Source of the DNA: a bacterium
GTDB lineage: Bacteria; Latescibacterota; UBA2968; GCA-2709665
Direction: 5' to 3'
Assembly (NCBI GenBank): GCA_027619145.1
Contig: JAQCGA010000112.1
Span: 1-9,496 of the forward strand
Length of the DNA: 9,496 nt
Shown: piece after piece, positions 1 through 7,077 of the stretch
How the letters are laid out: every line of letters starts with the position of its first letter
Numbering within the stretch: the first letter of the stretch is position 1
Notes under the pieces: generated by a model
What the model saw: only the letters and a program-made list of their open reading frames with translations
Databases searched by the model: none
What the model was told of the DNA's origin: nothing
Position numbers and translations under genes: made by a program

Positions 1-79
1 CTTCAAATCTTCTTTTTTTTCTATTCGAGACACTGCTGTCCCACCTGATTGGCGGCCTGTGACACGGTAGCCTCGGCAC

Positions 80-115
80 AAAAAAACCGCCCGAAAACCA
101 GCTCTCGGACGGTTT
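80..115 (-). terminator. Rho-independent terminator ending the operon
   Basis: Read on the minus strand, AAACCGTCCGA (115-105), a 10-nt loop and TCGGGCGGTTT (94-84) form an 11-bp stem with one G-U wobble. A run of seven Ts (86-80) closes it, three of them in the stem. It lies 41 bp beyond the last stop codon and serves the minus-strand genes. The plus strand has no T-run after the hairpin, so it is not bidirectional. Confidence 0.92.
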
Positions 116-156
116 AACTATTTGATTGTATGATAGAGACCTAAAAATGATCCATT

Positions 157-1182
157 TTACGCAAGAGAACCTGTTTCATACGCGCCCCAAACGGCCAACT
201 CCTCTACCATCGCTCGCACATTTCCAGGCTTACAATAGGATGCCAGGCTATTTCCGCTACTGAGCATGTAGCCCCCCCCGGGCGCTACTTCGCGCACCAA
301 CCGGCGCACTTCTTCGCGCACCTGCTCAGGTTCGCCAGCCGCCAGCAAATCCACACTTACATTTCCAATCAAACAGACGCGGTGACCCCACCGGCGTTTC
401 ACTTCAACAATATCCATGGCTTCCGGCTCAATTGGGTTCAGTGCAGAAATACCCAGGTCCAACAAATCCGGAATCAGCTCTCCGAGATCTCCATCGCTGT
501 GAAATACCCACGGGATTGAAACTGCATCGGCCACTTTTCGCAGGTGCGGCAAAAAAATTTCTCGGAACATGTCGGGCGAAAACAGGCTCCCCGTCTTAAA
601 CGCCAGGTCATCGGATGTCCAGAGAAAGTCAAACCCCAGTTCAGCCGCTTTTTTTACTACACCCACAGCCCAATTTGTGTATCGATCCAGCAGCGCTTCG
701 ACCAGGTCGCGGTCTTCGTACAGGGCAACGGCGAACGACTCCATGCCCATCGCCAGGTACACAGGGGAAATCCCCGCTCGTGTAGCCAGACAGGTTGCGA
801 AATCTTCAGATCCTTCCAAAAAACAACGGGCCGGTTCCCACAATGCCGGATCGTCAGGATCGGGTAGGTCTACAAGATCCAGGTCTTGTTGCGTTCGCAC
901 CTGGCCTTCCCCATAAAAATCGATCCCATCCGCCCCGGTATGCCTCTCCACAGGAATGGTCGGCTGCATTCGATAACAAATATTGTCCCTCCGCAGCAAC
1001 TGGGACACGCGGATTTCCAAAGCAGGATCCCGCGTATCCATTTCATCTATTCCACCTGCACCTGTTGTAGGTCCTCCCCCAAGAGCTTCGAGCAACTTCC
1101 CGCTAACGCCCACCTCGCAATAAGGTACGCGGTCTGGTTGGCCCCGGTCCAGAGCACACAGGATTCTTTCGCGCGAAGTCAC
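157..1182 (-). CDS. UroD/MtaA-fold protein, HSDGD subgroup (not HemE)
   Basis: A 341-residue TIM-barrel protein of the uroporphyrinogen decarboxylase superfamily, which also contains the cobalamin-dependent methyltransferases MtaA and CmuA. The N-terminus, MTSRERILCALDRGQPDRVP, is the opening typical of the methyltransferase-like branch; the RQAGRY-type motif of true HemE is absent. HSDGDL at 228-233 sits where methyltransferases have the zinc-binding His-x-Cys, so Asp230 replaces the Cys. The acidic pair Asp191-Asp192 and the GNVS motif at 273-276 are also seen. The function is unknown; a methyl transfer or decarboxylation role would be a guess. It starts with GTG at 1182 behind GGGGAGAGG and lies 17 nt after the adenylate kinase, so the two are probably co-transcribed. 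It is the last gene before the terminator. Confidence 0.82.
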   Translation of the reverse strand: MTSRERILCALDRGQPDRVPYCEVGVSGKLLEALGGGPTTGAGGIDEMDTRDPALEIRVSQLLRRDNICYRMQPTIPVERHTGADGIDFYGEGQVRTQQDLDLVDLPDPDDPALWEPARCFLEGSEDFATCLATRAGISPVYLAMGMESFAVALYEDRDLVEALLDRYTNWAVGVVKKAAELGFDFLWTSDDLAFKTGSLFSPDMFREIFLPHLRKVADAVSIPWVFHSDGDLGELIPDLLDLGISALNPIEPEAMDIVEVKRRWGHRVCLIGNVSVDLLAAGEPEQVREEVRRLVREVAPGGGYMLSSGNSLASYCKPGNVRAMVEELAVWGAYETGSLA

Positions 1183-1199
1183 TCAGTACCTCTCCCCAG

Positions 1200-1814
1200 T
1201 CATCCGGCAGGCGTCAACAGGATCGACTCCACTGCCTGAATCACACCCCTTAACGCATCCAGCGGCGTACCACTGGTATCCACGAAATGAATCATCTCGC
1301 TGGGATAATATTCCAGCACCGGCTTGGTCTCTGCCTCATAGGCTTCAAAACGTTGCCGAATGATATCTTCATTGGCATCATCCAGCCGGTTTTCGTGCAA
1401 CGCCCGGCGCCGCATGCGTTCTACCAGCACCTCATTGCTCGACGCGCCAAGACAGATCAGCAGATTCACATCAATATACTCTTCCATCATCTCCGCCTGA
1501 TGACGGTTGCGAGGAATCCCGTCCAGCACCAGGATCTCTTCGCCTGGATGGAAGCTTCCTGTCTGAACCAGCCGATGGATGTGTTCCAGCCAGAGTTGAA
1601 CTGTGAAATTGTCAGGCACCAGCTTACCCTGGCTCGAAAACGCCAGAAACGTCTTGCCCAGCTCACTGCGATGGTTCAAACCCCGGAACACATCTCCGCA
1701 AGACAGATGGAAAAAGCCCGGCAGGTCACCCAGCACCCGCCCCTGAGTACCTTTCCCCGAGCCAGGAGCACCAAACATCAAAATAGTTCGATACTGTTCT
1801 TTTTTTGTTGCCAT
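1200..1814 (-). CDS. Adenylate kinase-like nucleoside monophosphate kinase, short-LID type
   Basis: A 204-residue P-loop kinase of the adenylate kinase family, interconverting 2 ADP with ATP and AMP or acting on another NMP. The P-loop GAPGSGKGT is at 15-23. The NMP-binding region has SCGDVFR (38-44, usually STGD plus Leu-Arg) and DGIPR (98-102, usually DGFPR) with Gln106. The LID is short, with NRLDD at 142-146 where GRxDD is usual, then Arg153 and Arg155. There is no four-Cys zinc lid. Most bacterial Adk proteins have a long lid, so this is an atypical branch nearer in layout to eukaryotic AK1 and UMP/CMP kinases. AGGAGG lies 8 nt before the ATG. It could be a second, non-housekeeping copy in this genome. 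Its position after a PPi-type phosphofructokinase suits a role in adenylate balance. Confidence 0.85.
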   Translation of the reverse strand: MATKKEQYRTILMFGAPGSGKGTQGRVLGDLPGFFHLSCGDVFRGLNHRSELGKTFLAFSSQGKLVPDNFTVQLWLEHIHRLVQTGSFHPGEEILVLDGIPRNRHQAEMMEEYIDVNLLICLGASSNEVLVERMRRRALHENRLDDANEDIIRQRFEAYEAETKPVLEYYPSEMIHFVDTSGTPLDALRGVIQAVESILLTPAG

Positions 1815-1882
1815 TGCACACCCCTCCTAAAGATCATCACCTGTAACACCAGCCCAGTGCAATTTCATGCGAATTTTTCACA

Positions 1883-3166
1883 TCAACCCACCGCGATCGG
1901 AGTCACACCTGCTGCTCCACGGAACTGCTTCAGGAATTCAGCCGATGTCATTTTCCCCGCTTGTGCCATCTTTTCTACCAGCTCCGGGTTCTTCAGGTCT
2001 TCCTCGTAGACCCGGATCATGTACTCCCTGGCCACCTGGTACGTTTCTGTGTGAACATCCACCAGGCGCACCTGAGTACGCCCCGTTTCTGCATCCATTA
2101 CATCTTTAAACATCAGCGGGCGCACACGGCCTCCGTCCAAACACACAATAGCCCCGCCGCTGTATTCTTCGCTCAGCAAGTATTTAACCGCACCCCATCC
2201 CAGATCCCGTACGTATTCACAATCGAATGGAATTGGCGGTGCACAGCGGAGTTCATACCCCATCGTAATATTCACAGTGGTAATCTTATCACCCCGCTTT
2301 TCAAAACGCTCTTCGATCTTCCTTTTCAGGATCGTGGCCAGAGGGATCTCGCGGAGTTCAATATGTCCGTGCGGATCGTACTCTACCTCTACACCAGGGA
2401 TATTCTTCAGCTCCTCCGGGTCTAACCGTTCACCAATGCCCTCGGCAATGAGGGCAACCCCATCGTGGCGCCCCATAGACCGTCGTTTGAGGATCGCGCC
2501 TTCCAGCACAGTACACACGTCGTCCAGAGAAACAGGACCATCCGGGAACTCCTCGGCGATAATGGACAATGTAGCCCCTGAAGCCTTGCCGATCCCCAGC
2601 GTTAGATGACCTGCTTTGCGCCCCATAGCAACCACAAAATACCACCGGCCTGTCGTGCGTGCATCTTCCATTAAATTGTGTACCAATTGCACACCCACAT
2701 GCCGGGCCGTCTGGAACCCAAATGTGGGCATATTTCCTGGCAAGGGAATATCGTTGTCAATGGTCTTCGGCACATGAGCCACACGAATGTCGCCGCCGGT
2801 ATGCTTGAATACCTGGCTTGCCGAAAACGCCGTATCGTCTCCACCAATGGTCAACAAGCAGTCTAACCCCAGTGTCTTCAGCGCCTGCACCACATTTGCC
2901 ATTGTCTCTTTGTTCTTGGTCGGGTTATCCCTCGCGGTACGTAGAACCGAGCCCCCTTCAAAGTGGATGCGCGTTACATCCCCAATACTCAGCGGCCGCA
3001 CGTGATCCAGATCTCCCTGGCACAACCATTTGAACCCATCGTAAATCCCCACAACTTCCATCCCGCTATTAATCGCCTCGATGGTTGCTGCACTGATCAC
3101 CCCATTAATCCCCGGCGCAGGTCCGCCTCCTACCAGAATACCCATTTTTCTTTTCCGCTCAGCCAT
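1883..3166 (-). CDS. 6-phosphofructokinase, probably pyrophosphate-dependent
   Basis: A 427-residue PFKA-family enzyme phosphorylating fructose 6-phosphate in glycolysis, and reversible if PPi-dependent. The N-terminal phosphate loop GGGPAPGIN is at 13-21. GGDDT is at 108-112, with Asp111 where ATP-dependent enzymes have Gly (GGDGT). PKTIDND is at 133-139, with Lys134 where ATP enzymes have Gly (PGTIDND) and Asp137 as catalytic base. MGR at 181-183 and the substrate-binding segment GYELRCAPPIPFDCEYVRD (303-321) follow. In the family the Asp and Lys pair marks PPi as phosphoryl donor, so PPi use is inferred from residues and not from context. It is longer than the roughly 320 residues of bacterial ATP-PFK and in the range of longer PPi-type forms. 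The ATG at 3166 has AGAGGA 7 nt upstream. It lies between the VOC gene and the adenylate kinase, all co-directional. Confidence 0.9.
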   Translation of the reverse strand: MAERKRKMGILVGGGPAPGINGVISAATIEAINSGMEVVGIYDGFKWLCQGDLDHVRPLSIGDVTRIHFEGGSVLRTARDNPTKNKETMANVVQALKTLGLDCLLTIGGDDTAFSASQVFKHTGGDIRVAHVPKTIDNDIPLPGNMPTFGFQTARHVGVQLVHNLMEDARTTGRWYFVVAMGRKAGHLTLGIGKASGATLSIIAEEFPDGPVSLDDVCTVLEGAILKRRSMGRHDGVALIAEGIGERLDPEELKNIPGVEVEYDPHGHIELREIPLATILKRKIEERFEKRGDKITTVNITMGYELRCAPPIPFDCEYVRDLGWGAVKYLLSEEYSGGAIVCLDGGRVRPLMFKDVMDAETGRTQVRLVDVHTETYQVAREYMIRVYEEDLKNPELVEKMAQAGKMTSAEFLKQFRGAAGVTPIAVG

Positions 3167-3222
3167 AAACCGGTCCTCTTCTCCTTGTTGGTAACTCCAT
3201 TAATCATGCCGGATTTTCTCTA

Positions 3223-3603
3223 TCACAGCGGATTGGGGCGAACAATCACCTGCAACAGGTTATTTTCCGGGTCCCGTAAAAAACCTACTTTTACACCCCC
3301 ACTGGCCTCCCGCACGTTTTCTAGCACAACGCCTTTGCCACCTAGATCTTTTTCCACCGCATCAAAATCCTGAACGGAAATGGCAAAATGACTCAACCCA
3401 GGATCGGCATTCTCCCGGTTTACTGGGTTCGTATCGCTTGCCGGAATCAATTCCAGCAAGCCCGTTCCCAATTTCACAAAATACGTGGGTGGATCTTTCT
3501 GATTTTTATATACGACCTCAAAGCCAAATACCTTGCAATACCACGTGGCCAACGCAACTGTGTCTTGCGCTGCAATCGCGGTATGCTCAATCCCTTGATA
3601 CAT
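3223..3603 (-). CDS. VOC-superfamily (glyoxalase/epimerase-like) protein
   Basis: A 126-residue protein of the vicinal oxygen chelate superfamily with two paired beta-alpha-beta-beta-beta repeats (about 4-54 and 69-121). Candidate metal ligands are His7 (IEHTAI), Glu51 (LLELIP), His72 (LSHFAIS) and Gln118 (LLQVIV). Gln118 replaces the Glu common at this position in glyoxalase I. The stretch FLRDPENNLLQV is the usual C-terminal VOC signature. Relatives include glyoxalase I, methylmalonyl-CoA epimerase, fosfomycin-resistance proteins and dioxygenases, and the sequence does not choose between them. GAGGAGG lies 5 nt before the ATG. It is the first gene after the palindrome-rich spacer and 56 nt ahead of the phosphofructokinase. 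Detoxification of methylglyoxal, a glycolytic by-product, would suit that neighbour but is speculative. Confidence 0.82.
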   Translation of the reverse strand: MYQGIEHTAIAAQDTVALATWYCKVFGFEVVYKNQKDPPTYFVKLGTGLLELIPASDTNPVNRENADPGLSHFAISVQDFDAVEKDLGGKGVVLENVREASGGVKVGFLRDPENNLLQVIVRPNPL

Positions 3604-3717
3604 AGCGACCTCCTCACGACCAACCGGTTGTTCCCAGGTTAAATTCAGAGAATTTCAACAGCCAATATCCCCTGAGAAAAACGTGTTTTCTCTGTAGAGG
3701 AAAATACTACATTTCGC
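3604..3717 (-). promoter_or_regulatory. Palindrome-rich spacer between hoxW and the VOC gene
   Basis: This 114-nt gap is the longest between genes in the block. It holds three inverted repeats: CAACCGGTTG (3621-3630, perfect), AAATTC-AGA-GAATTT (3641-3655, perfect arms) and GAGAAAA-ACGTG-TTTTCTC (3674-3692, perfect arms). A further imperfect copy, GAGGAAAA (3697-3704), could pair with TTTTCTC instead. On the minus strand the outer hairpin has a U-rich right arm, but its stem is AU-rich and would be a weak terminator. No convincing -35/-10 pair was found. The spacer may hold an operator, an attenuator or the boundary between two transcription units; the sequence does not decide. Confidence 0.4.
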
Positions 3718-4173
3718 TTAAAAAACAACTTCATTATTCAGTTCTGCCAGTAGCGCTTTCAACTTCTGTCTGGCATCTGTCATCCCACGGCGCACAGGTT
3801 CACTCAGCCCGCGGCCGTGCCCAAAATCCAGCCCGGCCACCGTCAGCACCCAGGCTGGAGGAGGATCAGCTGAAAATAGACCCACGCAAGCCATCAACGC
3901 TGCCGGGCTCATAAAATGCCCGCCCGCAAAAACCGCCTCCCCATTCACCTGGCGTAAAAACACCGTTCCCGGAGGTTCTTCACCCACCGAGGCATCCAAA
4001 AAAATTACTGCACGCGCCTGTCCAATCTCCACAGCCAGTTCAGGAGTCAACTGTTGTACGCACATCCAGCGCACCGCACTTGTTTGTAAAGTACGCTGCG
4101 CCTCCGCAGCCAGCTCCGGCCCTGCGCCGTCATCCCTCCGAAGCTGATTTCCATAAGCAATTACCAGCACCAC
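3718..4173 (-). CDS. hoxW: HoxW, [NiFe] hydrogenase maturation endopeptidase
   Basis: A 151-residue protein of the HybD/HycI hydrogenase maturation protease family (peptidase M52). It cleaves the C-terminal tail of the large subunit once nickel is in place. The N-terminal motif GNQLRRDDG contains Asp15, which lines up with the metal-binding Glu16 of E. coli HybD. Asp60 (VIFLDAS) and His86 (GGHFMSP) match the other two metal ligands. The length is normal for the family. It starts with GTG, 87 nt after hoxH, and its immediate position downstream makes HoxH the obvious substrate. The 25-residue HoxH tail is intact, so the pair looks functional. I use hoxW by context; the family name alone would be safer. 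Confidence 0.9.
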   Translation of the reverse strand: MVLVIAYGNQLRRDDGAGPELAAEAQRTLQTSAVRWMCVQQLTPELAVEIGQARAVIFLDASVGEEPPGTVFLRQVNGEAVFAGGHFMSPAALMACVGLFSADPPPAWVLTVAGLDFGHGRGLSEPVRRGMTDARQKLKALLAELNNEVVF

Positions 4174-4179
4174 GGCCGT

Positions 4180-4185
4180 CCTCCC
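4180..4185 (-). promoter_or_regulatory. Ribosome binding site supporting a GTG start of hoxW
   Basis: GGGAGG lies 6 nt before GTG at 4173. It supports this non-ATG start; the second codon is also GTG but would be 9 nt away. Confidence 0.7.
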
Positions 4186-4260
4186 ACTTCAACCTGCATC
4201 CCCACAGAAACGGAGCCGATGGAGAAACGTCCACCCGTCGTTCCCAGTCCGCGCTACGAA

Positions 4261-5739
4261 CTACTCTCGCACCATCTCGTCCACCACGTCCCCGTTCGGC
4301 CGAACCAGCTGCACATGCAGTGGCATCTGCCCCATCGCGTGGGTAGAACAGCTCAAGCACGGATCATATGCCCGGATGCCTGCTTCCACGCGGTTCAGCA
4401 TTCCTTCGGTCAACGTTTCACCTCGAACAAACCTGCGCGCAATCTGCTTTACCGTTTCATTCATAGCCATATTATTCTGCCCGGTGGCAATCACCATATT
4501 TACCTTCTGCAAGATCCCCTGCTCATCCACATGATATTCGTGGAACAATGTACCGCGTGGCGCTTCGCTCACACCAATTCCAACAAACTGGTTCACACCT
4601 GCCTGGCTACGAATGTGGCGGCCCGTAATTTCAGGATCTTCCAGTGTTTCTTCAATCTTCTCCAGCGCGAAAAGAATCTCGATTAATCGCGCATAGTGGT
4701 AATGAAAACTACCACTCACTGGCTTTCCGTAGGGTGCCAACTGGCGAAATTGTCGCAGTTCCTGGTCTGCACGAGGAGTTCCTGCATGCTTGCACACATT
4801 CAACCGGGCCAGTGGACCCACCCTGTACATTCCCGAATATCGGTCTGAACTGTAGGGCTTGTAATAGGGAAACTTGAGATAGGTCCAGGGTTCAACCGCC
4901 TCGGCCAAGATCTCGCGGTATCGCACAGGGTCAATCCCTTCATGCTGCCCCGAAGATTGACGGGCCCGATTTGTAGATGCGCCTTCCAGCACCTCGCCGT
5001 TCGCATCAATCATACGCAACAAACCGTCGTAATGCTCCAACCCTCCATCCGGCGTAACCAGACCCATATATAGGCTTGGAAAGTTGCCGAATGTATCGGC
5101 CTCCACCCTGTATTTTTCTACGATATCCTTCACCATTTTCACCGCCACATCTGCAATCCTGAACGCGTCCGGCAGCCGCTCCAAAATCTCCTCTCGCTTC
5201 TCTACGCTCAAAGGTTCCCGCACTCCTCCTGGCACAGTCCAGGCCGGATGCACGCTACTCCCGCCTAAAATTCGGATCACATCTTGCCCAAACTTCCGCA
5301 GCAAAATCCCATCTCTGGCCACGTTGGGGTGTGTTTCCACCAGACCCATCAAATTGCGTTTCTCTGGCGCACTATCCAACCCGAGCAGAAAGTCTGGCGC
5401 ACTCAGGTGAAAAAAACTCAACGCGTGGCTCTGAACAATCTGAGCCCAGTTCATCAGACGGCGGAGCTTCTCGGCCGTAGGTGGGATCCGCACCCCCAGG
5501 ATGGCATCTCCAGCCTTCGCAGACGCCATGAGATGGCTAACCGGACAAATACCGCAGATCCGAGCCGTAATCCCCGGCATTTCCCAGAAACTACGTCCCT
5601 CACAGAATTTCTCAAATCCACGGAACTCGGTTACGTGAAATCTTGCGTCCGAAACCTCACCGGCATCATTGAGCTGAATTGTGATTTTTGCGTGCCCTTC
5701 AATCCGTGTGACCGGATCGATCGTGATAGTACGTGACAT
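4261..5739 (-). CDS. hoxH: HoxH, NiFe-site large subunit of NAD-linked bidirectional hydrogenase
   Basis: A 492-residue large subunit that binds the NiFe(CN)2CO centre and catalyses reversible H2 oxidation. The N-terminal TRIEGHAKI motif is present. The first Ni-binding motif [11 protein letters not shown] supplies Cys62 and Cys65, and the second, DPCLSCSTH near the C-terminus, supplies Cys461 and Cys464. After His467 there is a 25-residue tail starting AMGQMPL, the typical extension removed by the maturation protease after nickel insertion, giving a mature protein of about 467 residues. The wording of both motifs and the hoxEFUY neighbours place it in group 3d rather than 3b or 3c. The start at 5739 is supported by its Shine-Dalgarno sequence. 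hoxW, the matching protease gene, begins 87 nt downstream. Confidence 0.96.
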   Translation of the reverse strand: MSRTITIDPVTRIEGHAKITIQLNDAGEVSDARFHVTEFRGFEKFCEGRSFWEMPGITARICGICPVSHLMASAKAGDAILGVRIPPTAEKLRRLMNWAQIVQSHALSFFHLSAPDFLLGLDSAPEKRNLMGLVETHPNVARDGILLRKFGQDVIRILGGSSVHPAWTVPGGVREPLSVEKREEILERLPDAFRIADVAVKMVKDIVEKYRVEADTFGNFPSLYMGLVTPDGGLEHYDGLLRMIDANGEVLEGASTNRARQSSGQHEGIDPVRYREILAEAVEPWTYLKFPYYKPYSSDRYSGMYRVGPLARLNVCKHAGTPRADQELRQFRQLAPYGKPVSGSFHYHYARLIEILFALEKIEETLEDPEITGRHIRSQAGVNQFVGIGVSEAPRGTLFHEYHVDEQGILQKVNMVIATGQNNMAMNETVKQIARRFVRGETLTEGMLNRVEAGIRAYDPCLSCSTHAMGQMPLHVQLVRPNGDVVDEMVRE

Positions 5740-5745
5740 GGAACG

Positions 5746-5751
5746 CTCCTC
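5746..5751 (-). promoter_or_regulatory. Ribosome binding site of hoxH
   Basis: GAGGAG lies 6 nt before the ATG at 5739. It favours that start over the in-frame ATG at 5769, which would overlap hoxY by 8 nt and add ten residues ahead of the usual HoxH N-terminus. Confidence 0.8.
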
Positions 5752-5761
5752 GCCCTTTACC

Positions 5762-6316
5762 CTATCCAAACCGCAGCATCGCCTCTTCCAGTTTCACTTC
5801 CCGGCCGTTCAACAGCGCTTCCATAGCTGCCCAGATCCGGTCCGGGTCAGGCGGACAACCCGGAATAAACCCATCGACCCGGATCACATGGTGCAAGGGG
5901 ACCACACGAGGTAACAGTTCCGGCATTATCTCGTCAGCTTCTCCCCCGGAAGGTGCCCGTCCCGGCTGTTCCCGGTACACGGCAGTGAGCAAATCATCTA
6001 CCCCAAGTCGGTTCCGCAGACTGGGTACATTCCCGGTTACCGCACAATCCCCAAAACTGATCACCACCCGGCTATTCCGGCGGATCTGACGGGCCAGTTC
6101 CAGGTTATCCCGGTTCACAACAGCCCCTTCCACCAGCGTTACGTCCACGCCGGCGGGGAACACCTTCACATCTGCAATGGGGCTATATACGAGGTCGGCC
6201 GCAGCCGCCAGATCCAGCAACCGTTCATCCAGGTCTAAAAAGCTCATGTGGCAGCCCGAACACCCCCCCAACCACGCCGTGGCCAGCTTAATCTTTCCAT
6301 TGCTCAACGAGCCCAT
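5762..6316 (-). CDS. hoxY: HoxY, small subunit of NAD-linked [NiFe] hydrogenase
   Basis: A 184-residue [NiFe]-hydrogenase small subunit carrying the proximal [4Fe-4S] cluster next to the active site in HoxH. The four ligands are visible: Cys19 and Cys22 (GGCSGCHMS), Cys91 ([10 protein letters not shown]) and Cys154 (PGCPPDP). The protein is short and has no twin-arginine signal and none of the medial and distal cluster region of membrane-bound or periplasmic enzymes, so it is cytoplasmic, as expected for group 3d. The start at 6316 is preceded by GGAAGGG about 8 nt upstream. Its stop lies 22 nt before the preferred hoxH start. Confidence 0.95.
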   Translation of the reverse strand: MGSLSNGKIKLATAWLGGCSGCHMSFLDLDERLLDLAAAADLVYSPIADVKVFPAGVDVTLVEGAVVNRDNLELARQIRRNSRVVISFGDCAVTGNVPSLRNRLGVDDLLTAVYREQPGRAPSGGEADEIMPELLPRVVPLHHVIRVDGFIPGCPPDPDRIWAAMEALLNGREVKLEEAMLRFG

Positions 6317-6346
6317 ATCGCCATCCCTTCCAGGATTCTCCGGACC

Positions 6347-7063
6347 TCAACGCACATTCCCATTTTTCTCTCTACGCCCCAGAATCCAGGGCAAAAAATC
6401 ATGCTCTTTTTCCATTTCTGAAACGGTGCTCCCTTTTTCAAATAGCGCTCCCGTGGGACAAACCTGAACACATTTCCCACAGGAAGTACAGCTTTCACTT
6501 GTGCCCCAGGGCTGATTCATATCTGAAATTACCTGGCTGTTCACCCCCCGGCCCATTACATCCCACGTATGCGCCCCTTCTACCTCGTCGCATACCCGGA
6601 CACAGCGCGTACACAGGATGCAACGGTTGTGATCCATTACAAACCGGCGATGACTGGCATCCATCGGAAGATCTGGTACAAGATAATCGTACCGAACATG
6701 GTCCATTCCAGCAGAGGCCGCAGTATCCTGGAGTTCGCAGTGCCCATTCACCACACACACTGCACAGATGTGGTTGCGCTCGGAAAAAAGCAGTTCCAGG
6801 ATCATTTTCCGGTGCTCCAGAAGACGCGGCGTATGCGTTTGAACGATCATGCCTTCTTGCACGGTTGTCACGCAGGCAGGCAACAGCTTTGGCACACCAA
6901 CGACTTCCACCAGGCACAACCGGCATCCCCCGCGCTCGCTCAACCCATCCAGATGACACAACGTGGGAATCTGGATCCCCCGTTCACGGATCACCTCCAA
7001 CAGCAGTTGCCCTTCCCGCGCACTCACCATCTCATCATTCACCGTCAGCGTAACAACTGCCAT
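6347..7063 (-). CDS. hoxU: HoxU, ferredoxin-like Fe-S subunit of the hydrogenase diaphorase module
   Basis: A 238-residue protein equivalent to the N-terminal part of NuoG, which wires HoxEF to HoxY. A plant-type [2Fe-2S] domain (about 1-75) has ligands Cys36, Cys47, Cys50 and Cys64. A His/Cys3 [4Fe-4S] site follows, with Cys100, Cys103, Cys109 and probably His98 (in NHICAVC). Then come two 4Cys ferredoxin motifs: Cys148/151/154/158 and Cys192/195/198/202, the last followed by Pro as usual. Together these would carry one [2Fe-2S] and three [4Fe-4S] clusters. The length matches typical HoxU. The start at 7063 has a perfect Shine-Dalgarno sequence, whereas the longer open frame to 7273 would overlap hoxF by almost 200 bp and add 70 residues that do not look like HoxU. 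It lies 14 nt after hoxF and 30 nt before hoxY. Confidence 0.94.
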   Translation of the reverse strand: MAVVTLTVNDEMVSAREGQLLLEVIRERGIQIPTLCHLDGLSERGGCRLCLVEVVGVPKLLPACVTTVQEGMIVQTHTPRLLEHRKMILELLFSERNHICAVCVVNGHCELQDTAASAGMDHVRYDYLVPDLPMDASHRRFVMDHNRCILCTRCVRVCDEVEGAHTWDVMGRGVNSQVISDMNQPWGTSESCTSCGKCVQVCPTGALFEKGSTVSEMEKEHDFLPWILGRREKNGNVR

Positions 7064-7069
7064 CCCAGC

Positions 7070-7075
7070 ACCTCC
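7070..7075 (-). promoter_or_regulatory. Ribosome binding site of hoxU
   Basis: GGAGGT lies 6 nt before the ATG at 7063 and within the 14-nt gap after the hoxF stop. It fixes the hoxU start although the reading frame stays open back to 7273 inside hoxF. Confidence 0.85.
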
Positions 7076-7077
7076 AT

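Noticed and set aside
12..20. T-run as a plus-strand terminator
   Set aside because: No GC-rich hairpin precedes it within the window, and the sequence to its left is cut off.
157..1182. True uroporphyrinogen decarboxylase HemE
   Set aside because: The N-terminal arginine motif of HemE is missing and the N-terminus and HSDGD motif match the methyltransferase-like branch; no haem genes are nearby.
1287..2009. Plus-strand open frame of 240 codons opposite the adenylate kinase
   Set aside because: It is antisense to a clear P-loop kinase and the end of the phosphofructokinase and has no recognisable domain.
4174..4260. Possible small gene or regulatory element between hoxH and hoxW
   Set aside because: Apart from the hoxW ribosome binding site no hairpin, promoter or coding signal was seen.
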